Source: Rubrobacter sp.
GTDB lineage: Bacteria; Actinomycetota; Rubrobacteria; Rubrobacterales; Rubrobacteraceae
DNA length: 5,272 nucleotides
Direction of reading: 5' to 3'
Assembly: GCA_016781705.1 (NCBI GenBank)
Contig: JADDPV010000227.1
Span: forward strand, 1-5,272
The position numbers and the translations under genes are program-made. How positions within the stretch are numbered: the stretch's first letter is position 1; the number at the start of each line of letters is the position of its first letter. The notes beneath the pieces were generated by a model. The model did no database searches, was not told the DNA's origin, and was given only the letters and a program-made list of their open reading frames with translations. Positions 1 through 5,109 of this stretch are shown in pieces.

Positions 1-21
1 AACTAGAATGTTTTTCAAAGC

Positions 22-47
22 GTTTATTGCTTGCGCGTGTGGGGCAA
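22..47 (+). promoter_or_regulatory. Possible general-stress (sigma-B type) promoter of the GlsB-like gene
   Basis: GTTTAT at 22-27 and GGGCAA at 42-47 are separated by 14 bases. This resembles the GTTT / GGGTAT pattern of sigma-B type promoters in Gram-positive bacteria, with one mismatch in the -35 and two in the -10. A transcript would start near base 54 and leave a leader of about 30 bases before the ATG at 87. Proteins of the GlsB/YeaQ family are often stress-induced, which fits, but the -10 match is poor. Confidence 0.3.
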
Positions 48-63
48 TAAGGTCGGCGCAAGC
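24..63 (+). repeat. Two interleaved inverted repeats upstream of the GlsB-like gene
   Basis: TTATTGC at 24-30 is exactly complementary to GCAATAA at 44-50. GCTTGCGC at 29-36 is exactly complementary to GCGCAAGC at 56-63. The pairs are interleaved and share two bases, so the two full stems exclude each other in RNA. As DNA they are dyads flanking the possible -10 region. They lie just before the Shine-Dalgarno site at 74-82, so they could be an operator or a leader structure; the sequence alone does not decide which. Confidence 0.5.
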
Positions 64-73
64 TAGCAGAGAC

Positions 74-82
74 AAGGAGGTG
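74..82 (+). promoter_or_regulatory. Strong Shine-Dalgarno site for the GlsB-like gene
   Basis: AAGGAGGTG matches the 16S rRNA 3' end over nine bases. Its AGGAGG core ends six bases before the ATG at 87, an optimal distance. This fixes the start codon of the membrane protein and contrasts with the weak or absent Shine-Dalgarno sites of most other genes in the window. Confidence 0.85.
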
Positions 83-86
83 AGGC

Positions 87-356
87 ATGGGTATCCTGAG
101 TTGGATAGTGCTCGGACTCATTGCCGGGGCGTTGGGGAAGCTAATCATGCCGGGCAGGGACCCCGGCGGCATCATCGTAACCATCCTGATCGGCATAGCC
201 GGTGCGTTCGTGGGCGGTTTCGTGGTGAGCTTACTCGGTTTCGGCTCAGTCCAGGAGTTCAACCTGGGCTCCATCGTCGCGGCGACTATAGGCGCGATCA
301 TCTTGCTGGCGATCTACCGGGCGCTGGTCGGCGGACGTAGCGGACGTAGAGCGTGA
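87..356 (+). CDS. GlsB/YeaQ/YmgE family stress-response membrane protein (transglycosylase-associated protein)
   Basis: This 89-residue protein is a small integral membrane protein of the transglycosylase-associated family (GlsB/YeaQ/YmgE), whose members are linked to general and envelope stress; no enzymatic activity is established despite the family name. Three hydrophobic, glycine-rich helices are visible at about residues 2-20, 28-51 and 60-81. Between the first two lies the family's hallmark loop, with KLIMPGRDPGG at about residues 18-28. The tail GGRSGRRA is basic and probably cytoplasmic; it is encoded by a tandem 9-bp repeat (CGGACGTAG at 332-340 and 341-349). The length is normal for the family. 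The ATG follows a strong Shine-Dalgarno site. The gene stands alone, converges on the minus-strand gene 26 bases away, and is followed by a hairpin terminator. A sigma-B-like promoter upstream is possible. Confidence 0.95.
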   Translation: MGILSWIVLGLIAGALGKLIMPGRDPGGIIVTILIGIAGAFVGGFVVSLLGFGSVQEFNLGSIVAATIGAIILLAIYRALVGGRSGRRA

Positions 357-374
357 GCCAGACCCTTATGCGCT

Positions 375-407
375 GGGGGCGACTACAGCTCGATTGTCGC
401 CCCCTTT
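375..407 (+). terminator. Hairpin terminator between convergent genes, overlapping the minus-strand gene's end
   Basis: GGGGGCGAC at 375-383 and GTCGCCCCC at 396-404 form a perfect 9-bp stem with a 12-base loop, followed by TTT at 405-407. In the plus direction it would end transcription of the GlsB-like gene, though the T-tract is short. The hairpin covers the stop codon and last codons of the minus-strand gene, so that gene also carries it in its mRNA; in that direction no T-tract follows. CCCC-TTT-GGGG at 401-411 offers a competing small stem. Confidence 0.65.
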
Positions 408-691
408 GGGGCGCCCCCCTCGTACTTGGCCGACTGGACGGTTCGCCACGAGAGCTGCGATAGCGCCTCGTCGGTGGGTTGCGGCAGGTCCGGATCTTGC
501 TCGGAGATGACCTCCCGGGCGACCCGGACGCACTCGTCCAGCGCCGCATTGATCTCGTACGCCCGCGCGGCCTGGTACTTTATCCCCAGCCTCCTGGCGG
601 GCGTGTTTCCGACCGCGAAGGTCAGTTCGTACTCCTCGGTACGGCTCTCCAGGTCGCCGACGCGCCGCGCCGTCAGGGTCAACTCGGGCAT
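383..691 (-). CDS. Hypothetical protein, 102 residues
   Basis: I do not recognise this protein. It is soluble, with no signal peptide or membrane helix. The first 30 residues look like beta strands (MPELTLTARR, then YELTFAVGN at about 21-29). A likely helix with alternating hydrophobic and charged residues follows at about 38-64, then a Pro/Asp-rich linker (EQDPDLPQPTDE, 64-75), a short helix, and a Gly/Pro tail. The ATG at 691 is chosen because an extended -10 (TGCTACGAT) ends six bases before it, implying a leaderless mRNA. An in-frame GTG at 763 would add 24 residues, but they look like non-coding translation and the start lies inside a palindrome next to the divergent gene. Codon choice is GC-biased as in the neighbours. 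It converges with the GlsB-like gene and diverges from the MqnD-like gene. Function unknown. Confidence 0.75.
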   Translation of the reverse strand: MPELTLTARRVGDLESRTEEYELTFAVGNTPARRLGIKYQAARAYEINAALDECVRVAREVISEQDPDLPQPTDEALSQLSWRTVQSAKYEGGAPKGATIEL

Positions 692-697
692 GGGAGC

Positions 698-706
698 ATC
701 GTAGCA
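698..706 (-). promoter_or_regulatory. Extended -10 promoter for the 102-residue protein, leaderless arrangement
   Basis: On the minus strand the sequence reads TGC-TACGAT, then GCTCCC, then the ATG at 691. TACGAT (698-703) with the upstream TG is a good extended -10, and six bases to the ATG place the transcription start at or beside the start codon. There is no Shine-Dalgarno sequence. No convincing -35 is visible, as is usual with extended -10 promoters. Confidence 0.55.
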
Positions 707-746
707 CCGGGGAGCGCACTTCACAGGCGCGGGCTCGTCGTTGCGG

Positions 747-752
747 TATCTT
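747..752 (+). promoter_or_regulatory. Probable -10 of the MqnD-like gene
   Basis: TATCTT at 747-752 fits the TAnnnT pattern. Transcription would start near base 759, inside the palindrome at 753-769, leaving a leader of about 30 bases before the ATG at 790. The best -35-like hexamer, TTCACA at 720-725, is 21 bases away, which is too far for a standard promoter. The assignment therefore rests on the -10 alone. Confidence 0.4.
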
Positions 753-769
753 GCGTGCGTCACGCACGC
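753..769. repeat. Perfect 17-bp palindrome at the presumed transcription start
   Basis: GCGTGCGT (753-760), a central C, and ACGCACGC (762-769) form a perfect inverted repeat with 8-bp arms. It directly abuts the presumed -10 and spans the presumed transcription start of the MqnD-like gene. With only one central base it suits binding of a dimeric repressor better than an RNA hairpin, although an RNA stem with a few unpaired loop bases is possible. It lies in the shared region between divergent genes. Confidence 0.55.
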
Positions 770-789
770 GAAGAGAAACGGTGGCCGCC

Positions 790-1641
790 ATGACCGAAAA
801 AGCCCAGGAGATACGCACCATTCGGGTAGCCCACAGCCCGGACTCCGACGATGCCTTCATGTTCCACGCCCTCGCCAACGACAAGCTCGACACCGGGAAC
901 CTGCGCTTCACGCACGAGCTGCAGGACATCGAGAGCCTCAACCGCCGCGCCCAGAAGGGGGAGCTGGAGGTCTCGGCCGTCTCCATCCACGCCTACGCCT
1001 ACCTCGCCGACAGGTACGCCCTCCTCTCCAGCGGCTCCTCGATGGGCGACGGGTACGGGCCGAAGCTGGTTTCCAAAACGCCGATGGGTCGCGAGGATGT
1101 GAAAGGCAAGAAGATAGCGGTCCCCGGCGAGTGGACGACGGCGTTCCTGACCCTGAAGCTCTACGAGCCAGAGGTCGAGCACGTCGTGGTGCCGTTCGAC
1201 GAGATCATGGGCTTCGTCGCCGGCGGCGGGGCGGAGGTGGGGCTCCTGATCCACGAGGGCCAGCTCACCCACGAGGGCGAGGGCTTCCACCTGATCGAAG
1301 ACCTCGGTGTCTGGTGGCAACGGGAGACCGGCCTGCCCCTCCCTTTGGGCGGCAACGTCGTGCGGCGCGACCTGGGCGAGGAGACGATGCGCGAGGTTGC
1401 CCGCCTGATCAAGGCGAGCATCCAGTACGCCCTCGACCACCGCGAGGAGGCGCTGGCCTACGCCCTGGAGTACGCTCGCGACCTGCCGCCGGAGACGGCG
1501 GACGAGTTCGTCGGCATGTACGTGAACGAGTGGACGCTGGACTACGGGGAGCGGGGGCGCAGGGCCGTGAGGACGCTGCTGGAGCGCGGCCACGAGGCGG
1601 GCGTCATACCGCATCGGGTAGAGGTCGAGTTCGTCGGATAG
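790..1641 (+). CDS. mqnD: MqnD-like protein (1,4-dihydroxy-6-naphthoate synthase family)
   Basis: This 283-residue protein belongs to the MqnA/MqnD family, which has the fold of periplasmic binding proteins but acts in the cytoplasm. MqnD converts cyclic dehypoxanthinyl futalosine to 1,4-dihydroxy-6-naphthoate in the futalosine route to menaquinone. Visible family features are IESLNRRAQKGELEVSAVS (47-65), DRYALLSSGSSMGDGYGP (74-91), a TTAF motif (116-119), the LLIHEGQLTH segment (152-161) whose His155 corresponds to the catalytic histidine of the Thermus enzyme as I recall it, and DLGVWWQRETGLPLPLG (171-187). The length is typical. The N-terminal motif is unusual: SPDSDDAF (16-23) replaces the usual SPCPNDTF, so the substrate may differ. 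GTG at 781 is an alternative start; TTG at 751 overlaps the -10 and is unlikely. No other mqn gene is present. The PBP gene follows after 60 bases. Confidence 0.9.
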   Translation: MTEKAQEIRTIRVAHSPDSDDAFMFHALANDKLDTGNLRFTHELQDIESLNRRAQKGELEVSAVSIHAYAYLADRYALLSSGSSMGDGYGPKLVSKTPMGREDVKGKKIAVPGEWTTAFLTLKLYEPEVEHVVVPFDEIMGFVAGGGAEVGLLIHEGQLTHEGEGFHLIEDLGVWWQRETGLPLPLGGNVVRRDLGEETMREVARLIKASIQYALDHREEALAYALEYARDLPPETADEFVGMYVNEWTLDYGERGRRAVRTLLERGHEAGVIPHRVEVEFVG

Positions 1642-1683
1642 GCCATCATGTGGGGGAGCGTATCGTCCACGGCGCCGCTGCGG

Positions 1684-1689
1684 TAAACT
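1684..1689 (+). promoter_or_regulatory. Possible -10 of the PBP gene
   Basis: TAAACT at 1684-1689 fits the TAnnnT pattern and stands 12 bases before the GTG start, so any leader would be only about five or six bases. It shares TGCGGTA (1679-1685) with the -10 region of the MqnD-like gene (742-748). A short inverted repeat, GCGCC at 1672-1676 with GGCGC at 1690-1694, brackets it. No clear -35 is visible, so transcription from the gene upstream remains possible. Confidence 0.3.
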
Positions 1690-1701
1690 GGCGCGGAGTC
1701 C

Positions 1702-3789
1702 GTGGAGACGCTCTTCGAAACCGGCAAGAAGAAGGCTTCCGGCGGGAGGTTTGGGAAGGCGCGCAAGGGGGCGCCGAAGGGGCCCAGGCGGCCGCTGGGT
1801 TGGGCCTTGCGCCTGCTGCGGCTCCTGTTCAACCTCGCCCTGATCCTGACCGTCGCGGCGCTCGCGGCGGTCTCCGGGATGTACGCCTACGTGAAGTACG
1901 AGCATCAGGGCCAGATCCAGGAAGGATTCCCGAGCCTCCCCCAGAACTCGACACTCTACGACTCAGAGGGGGAGGAGATCGGCGAGTTCGCCGGGGCGGA
2001 GAACCGCTGGACGGTCTCCTACGAGGGCCTGGGGCCGCACCTGCCGCGCGCGATCGTGGCCGTCGAAGACATGCGCTTCTACGAGCATCGGGGCTTCAGC
2101 TTCGAGAGCATCGGGCGGGCGGCCCTGGAGGACATCCGGGCGCGCGACATCCGGCAGGGCGGTTCGACGATAACCGAGCAGCTCGTCAAGAACCTGTACA
2201 TCCACGAGGAGAGGAGGGGTAACACGTCGTTCTGGCGCCGCTTCGAGCAGGCCGTCCTCTCCTTCGAGTACGAGCGCAAGCACACGAAGCGTGAGATCCT
2301 CACCGCCTACCTGAACACCATCTACTTCGGCGACGGCTCCTACGGGGCCGAGGCCGCCGCTCGTAGCTACTTCGGAAAGAGCGCCCGCGACCTCACCCTC
2401 TCCGAGGCCGCCGCCATCGCCAGCTTCCTCGATGCCCCCTCGAGCTACCGCAAGCACGGCGAGCTGACCGGCTCCGCGCGCGCCAAAGAGAGCCGCGACA
2501 CCGTGTTGCGGCTCATGAAGGAGCAGGGCATGATCTCCGAAGCCGAGATGTGGGAGGCCCGCAACACGCCGCTGGAGTTCGCCCCGCCCCCGCCCCCCGA
2601 GGACCCCGACTTCGAGAACTTCACCGAGCAGGTCTACCGCGAGGTCGAGCGCGAGCTCGGCGAAGGCGCCATCAGACAGGGCGGCCTGCGCGTCTTCACG
2701 ACCCTCGACCCGGAGCTGCAGAGGGAGGCCGTCGCCTCCGCTGAGGAGGTCCTGTACCTCCCTGACGACCCGGCGGGGGCGGTCGCGACCGTGGAGCCGC
2801 AGAACGGGGCGATCAGGGCGCTGGCCGGTCGGGAGGGCGAGTTCAACCTGGCGGTCGACGCCAGGCGCCAGCCGGGCAGCTCGTTCAAGGCGTTCGTGCT
2901 CGCCGCGGCCCTGCGTGAGTACGTCTCGCCCGAGACCACCTATCTCTCGCGCGCGCTGAGCATACCCTACGACGGCGAGGACGTGCAGGTGGCCAACTAC
3001 GACCTCATCGAGCGCGGCCCCATCACGGTGGCGGAGGCGATGGCCGAGTCGGACAACACCGTCTTCGTCCAGCTCACCCTGGACCTCGGCCTGGGGAACG
3101 TGGTCGACACCGCGGAAGATATGGGTATCACCTCGCGCCTTGACCCCTTCCCCTCCACCGCCATCGGCGGCCTCGACGAAGGTGTGAGCCCCCTGCAGAT
3201 GGCCTCGGCCTACGCGACCTTCGCCGCCGGCGGCATCCACCGCGAACCCTACTCGGTCGAGCGCGTGGAGCGCGTAGATTTCGGCGAACGCGAGACCGTC
3301 CACGACCACCGCCTCGAGGGCCAGCGCGTCCTCTCCTCCAACCAGGCCGCCGCCGCCTCCGAGGTCCTGCGCGGCGTCGTCGAGAGCGGCACCGCCAGCT
3401 TCTTCCACGACCTCGACCGGGAGATAGGCCGCCCCTCGGTCGGCAAGACCGGCACGACCGACGACTTCGTGGACGCCTGGTACGTCGGCTACACCCCGCG
3501 CCTGGCGACCGCGGTCTGGGTCGGCTACCCGGAGGGCCGCAGGCCCATGACGGACGTACACGGCCAGCCTGCCATAAACGGCGAGAACCTGCCGATGGAC
3601 GTCTGGTCCCTCTACATGGCCCGCGCCACCGACGGCCAGCCGGTCCTCGGCTTCCCCGAAGTGGACCACAGTGAGTTCGCCCCCCTCGACCGCGGCTACG
3701 CCCGCGACCCCTACTCCTACTACCCCGATGACGCCGACCCGGTTTCCTACAACACCCGCCGGCAAGACCCCTCCAACCCGGACTACTGA
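1702..3789 (+). CDS. Class A penicillin-binding protein (bifunctional transglycosylase/transpeptidase, PBP1A family)
   Basis: This 695-residue enzyme polymerises lipid II into glycan strands and cross-links them outside the membrane. A basic cytoplasmic tail (1-40) and one membrane anchor (about 40-64) come first. The GT51 transglycosylase domain (about 80-270) has EDMRFYEHRG with catalytic Glu122, GGSTITEQL (153-161; Glu159 where many homologues have Gln), and ILTAYLNTIYFGDGSYGAEA (199-218). A Pro-rich linker (APPPPPEDP, 294-302) joins it to the transpeptidase domain with S393-SF-K396, S450-D-N452 and K582-TGT. All catalytic residues are present, so the enzyme looks active and beta-lactam-binding. 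There is no PASTA domain; the C-terminal tail is rich in Tyr, Asp and Pro. The GTG at 1702 is the first in-frame start after a TAA at 1684; only a GGAG three bases away could serve as Shine-Dalgarno. It could be cotranscribed with the MqnD-like gene. Confidence 0.97.
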   Translation: METLFETGKKKASGGRFGKARKGAPKGPRRPLGWALRLLRLLFNLALILTVAALAAVSGMYAYVKYEHQGQIQEGFPSLPQNSTLYDSEGEEIGEFAGAENRWTVSYEGLGPHLPRAIVAVEDMRFYEHRGFSFESIGRAALEDIRARDIRQGGSTITEQLVKNLYIHEERRGNTSFWRRFEQAVLSFEYERKHTKREILTAYLNTIYFGDGSYGAEAAARSYFGKSARDLTLSEAAAIASFLDAPSSYRKHGELTGSARAKESRDTVLRLMKEQGMISEAEMWEARNTPLEFAPPPPPEDPDFENFTEQVYREVERELGEGAIRQGGLRVFTTLDPELQREAVASAEEVLYLPDDPAGAVATVEPQNGAIRALAGREGEFNLAVDARRQPGSSFKAFVLAAALREYVSPETTYLSRALSIPYDGEDVQVANYDLIERGPITVAEAMAESDNTVFVQLTLDLGLGNVVDTAEDMGITSRLDPFPSTAIGGLDEGVSPLQMASAYATFAAGGIHREPYSVERVERVDFGERETVHDHRLEGQRVLSSNQAAAASEVLRGVVESGTASFFHDLDREIGRPSVGKTGTTDDFVDAWYVGYTPRLATAVWVGYPEGRRPMTDVHGQPAINGENLPMDVWSLYMARATDGQPVLGFPEVDHSEFAPLDRGYARDPYSYYPDDADPVSYNTRRQDPSNPDY

Positions 3790-3905
3790 TCCACCCGGCC
3801 GTTCCCGAGAACTCCGCACCAAACGTCATCCTCGCAGCTTTATCTACTGACACCACAATCCAAAATGACTCGACGTATCGGTGTCGATCGAAACGAGAAA
3901 GAAGG

Positions 3906-4332
3906 ATGGGGATCGTGTGGAGGGGGATAGCCGTATTGGTGGTGGGGACGGCCAGGCTCGCTCTGGCGGCGAGGATAGCCGTGACGGTAACGCGCTACGG
4001 TAACGAGGGCGACGATAAGATGCATGATACGAATGCGCGGGACGGGCTCCACGCGGGCGGGGACGACGACACGATCTATGGTCACGCCGGCGCTCTGCTC
4101 GGGGGTTCCGGCGGCGACGTGTTGGTCAGCGGCCCTGGAAACGACACCATCATCGGTGACGAAGGCGTGGACCGCATCTCCGGGGCGACGGCCAGGACAG
4201 CGCAGGCCCAGGGCCAACGGGGATAGGGACTGCGTCTCATGCGGATCCGGCACCGAGATCGTCGGCGAGCGCCTGGTTTCGAGGACCCGGTCCGATGGCT
4301 GCCAGGGCGGCTGCGAGAGCAGGATCAGCTAA
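3906..4332 (+). pseudogene. Decayed small exported RTX-like calcium-binding protein, frameshifted
   Basis: The first frame (stop at 4224-4226) encodes 106 residues. A hydrophobic N-terminus (about 7-29), resembling a signal or anchor but interrupted by Arg17 and Arg23, precedes degenerate glycine/aspartate nonapeptides: GGDDDTIYG (51-59), GSGGDVLVS (67-75), GPGNDTIIG (76-84) and DEGVDRISG (85-93). Intact RTX beta-roll repeats bind calcium outside the cell. After ISG the frame turns to non-repeat sequence, but the +2 frame continues with GDGQDS and the +1 frame then reads ANGDRDCVSCGSGTE up to a stop at 4330-4332. Two missing single bases, one in the G-run at 4182-4185 and one near 4205-4213, would rejoin these parts. 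Several calcium-ligand positions are also lost, so decay is likelier than sequencing error alone. GAAGG at 3901-3905 touches the ATG; GTG at 3915 is better spaced and may be the original start. Confidence 0.65.
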
Positions 4333-4373
4333 TGAGAGCCTCTCGGGCTTCACCAATGGAGCCGTTCGACTCA

Positions 4374-4410
4374 GGAGGAGGGGTTGCCTCTGCGGGGGCG
4401 CCCCTCCTCC
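4374..4410. repeat. Perfect 10-bp inverted repeat, possible terminator or SD-sequestering hairpin
   Basis: GGAGGAGGGG at 4374-4383 pairs perfectly with CCCCTCCTCC at 4401-4410 across a 17-base loop. It begins about 40 bases after the last stop of the RTX remnant. It could end that transcript, but CGTTCTCGCG follows rather than a T-tract, so it would be a poor intrinsic terminator. The left arm resembles a Shine-Dalgarno sequence, yet no convincing coding region begins just after it. Confidence 0.55.
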
Positions 4411-4414
4411 CGTT

Positions 4415-4443
4415 CTCGCGGGTGCGGCGTCCGCTCGCGCGAG
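4415..4443. repeat. Nested imperfect palindrome in the promoter of the 150-residue gene
   Basis: CTCGCG (4415-4420) pairs with CGCGAG (4438-4443), and inside them GCGG (4424-4427) pairs with CCGC (4431-4434). The halves are separated by symmetric three-base mismatches around a central CGT. The 29-bp dyad covers the expected -35 region and ends three bases before the extended -10 at 4446-4454, which is a typical place for a repressor operator. Confidence 0.45.
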
Positions 4444-4445
4444 GA

Positions 4446-4454
4446 TGATATAAA
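4446..4454 (+). promoter_or_regulatory. Extended -10 promoter, leaderless start of the 150-residue gene
   Basis: TGA-TATAAA (4446-4454) is a good extended -10, and six bases separate it from the GTG at 4461. Transcription would therefore start at or beside the start codon. There is no Shine-Dalgarno site. TAAACT at 4451-4456 is an alternative register, four bases from the GTG. The arrangement is the same as at the minus-strand gene starting at 691. Confidence 0.55.
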
Positions 4455-4460
4455 CTGCCC

Positions 4461-4913
4461 GTGGATCTCGTCGAACTCTACGGCGCGTCGTTCGTTGACT
4501 GGGAGGCGGTCGCGGCCTCCTGGAACAAGCGCACCGTCCCCAGCAGGCTCCTTCTCTTTGCCGCCCGCCGCTACCTGGATTTGGGGTCTGGCGAGTGGGG
4601 GGAAGACCGCGCTAGGCTCGTCGAGTCCGTGACGCTCCCCGACGAGATAAAAGCAGCCTTCGCTGCGCCGCCCGACCCTCAGGGCGAAGCCACAAACGAG
4701 TGGGGCGCCTTCGTGGACGCGGCCGTCGCCGCCGAGCTGGAGATGGTCCCCTACGGCGAGCGCCCGGTTCTCTTGGCCGAGCTGCGCGCGGGTCTCATGC
4801 AGGCCGCCGAAGAGGCCGGAAAAGTCAACCCCCTCGGCCGGTGGTTTCTCAAGCGCCGCGACGCGCTGCCCGGCGAGGACCTGCCCGAGAGCCCCGAGTA
4901 CCTGCCGATTTAG
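4461..4913 (+). CDS. Hypothetical protein, 150 residues
   Basis: I do not recognise this protein. It appears soluble, acidic and mostly helical, with no signal peptide or membrane segment. It opens with MDLVELYGASFVDWEAVAAS (1-20), followed by a likely helix RLLLFAARRYLDLG (29-42). An acidic middle region (45-80) contains a Pro-rich turn, APPDPQGE (69-76). Two likely helices follow, at about 81-94 and 101-119. The end is KVNPLGRWFLKRRDALPGED with a Pro/Glu-rich tail. Five tryptophans are spread along the chain. The GTG start is supported by the adjacent extended -10 and the switch to strong GC bias at third codon positions. An operator-like palindrome lies directly upstream, so the gene is probably regulated on its own. 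No neighbour indicates a function. It could be a lineage-specific protein. Confidence 0.83.
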   Translation: MDLVELYGASFVDWEAVAASWNKRTVPSRLLLFAARRYLDLGSGEWGEDRARLVESVTLPDEIKAAFAAPPDPQGEATNEWGAFVDAAVAAELEMVPYGERPVLLAELRAGLMQAAEEAGKVNPLGRWFLKRRDALPGEDLPESPEYLPI

Positions 4914-5109
4914 CCGATAGCTTGCGGACTTTCGGCTGTCCGTACTCTCCCAATGTTTTTCACGAGACCTGGGCTTTTACGGACGGGTGCGACTTACCGG
5001 CGACCCTCTACTCGGCATGAGCCTTTGGTCACCCTCTCGTAGCAGACCTTTCGTTATCACCAGATAGGGGGTGTAGTAGAAACGTAAATCACAATACCCA
5101 AATAAGGGG
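4914..5109. other. Non-coding stretch of lower GC between two possible genes
   Basis: No coding frame with convincing codon bias or start signal is visible here on either strand. A weak hairpin (CGGAC 4925-4929 with GTCCG 4938-4942) is followed after 13 bases by T5 at 4956-4960 and might serve as terminator for the upstream gene. The 11-mer AATGTTTTTCA at 4952-4962 recurs at 7-17. ACCCTCT occurs at 5003-5009 and 5031-5037. The AT-richer part after about 5050 probably contains the promoter of the small ORF downstream, but I find no clean -35/-10 pair. Confidence 0.5.

Noticed and set aside
8..340. A 110-codon plus-strand frame overlapping the GlsB-like gene
   Set aside because: It is out of frame with a well-recognised membrane protein that has an optimal Shine-Dalgarno site, and it starts without one.
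366..986. A 206-codon minus-strand frame overlapping the 102-residue gene
   Set aside because: It lies in a different frame from the minus-strand gene, enters the divergent MqnD-like gene, and becomes Arg/Gly-rich where it overlaps the real coding frame.
760..1905. A 381-codon minus-strand frame opposite the MqnD-like gene
   Set aside because: It is an antisense shadow without recognisable motifs or start signals, and it runs through the intergenic region into the PBP gene.
741..2222. A 493-codon plus-strand frame spanning the MqnD-like gene and the start of the PBP gene
   Set aside because: It is an alternative frame of two genes with clear family motifs, and its translation is Arg/Gly/Pro-rich without domains.
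1963..3822. A 619-codon open frame on the minus strand opposite the PBP gene
   Set aside because: Its translation is a low-complexity Val/Gly/Arg/Ala mix with no motif, and it mirrors the codon positions of the intact PBP. Long antisense frames are expected in GC-rich coding DNA.
3840..4253. A 137-codon minus-strand frame opposite the RTX remnant
   Set aside because: The plus strand shows recognisable glycine/aspartate repeats, while the minus-strand translation is rich in Pro, His and Arg with no motif or ribosome-binding site.
4024..4332. A 102-codon frame treated as a separate gene
   Set aside because: Only its last third (from ANGDRD on) looks meaningful, and that part reads as the displaced C-terminus of the RTX-like protein. 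The first part is an out-of-frame translation of the repeats.
4914..5109. A riboswitch or other structured RNA in the lower-GC stretch
   Set aside because: I looked for known riboswitch cores, tRNA-like folds and long stems. Only short isolated stems of four to five base pairs were found.
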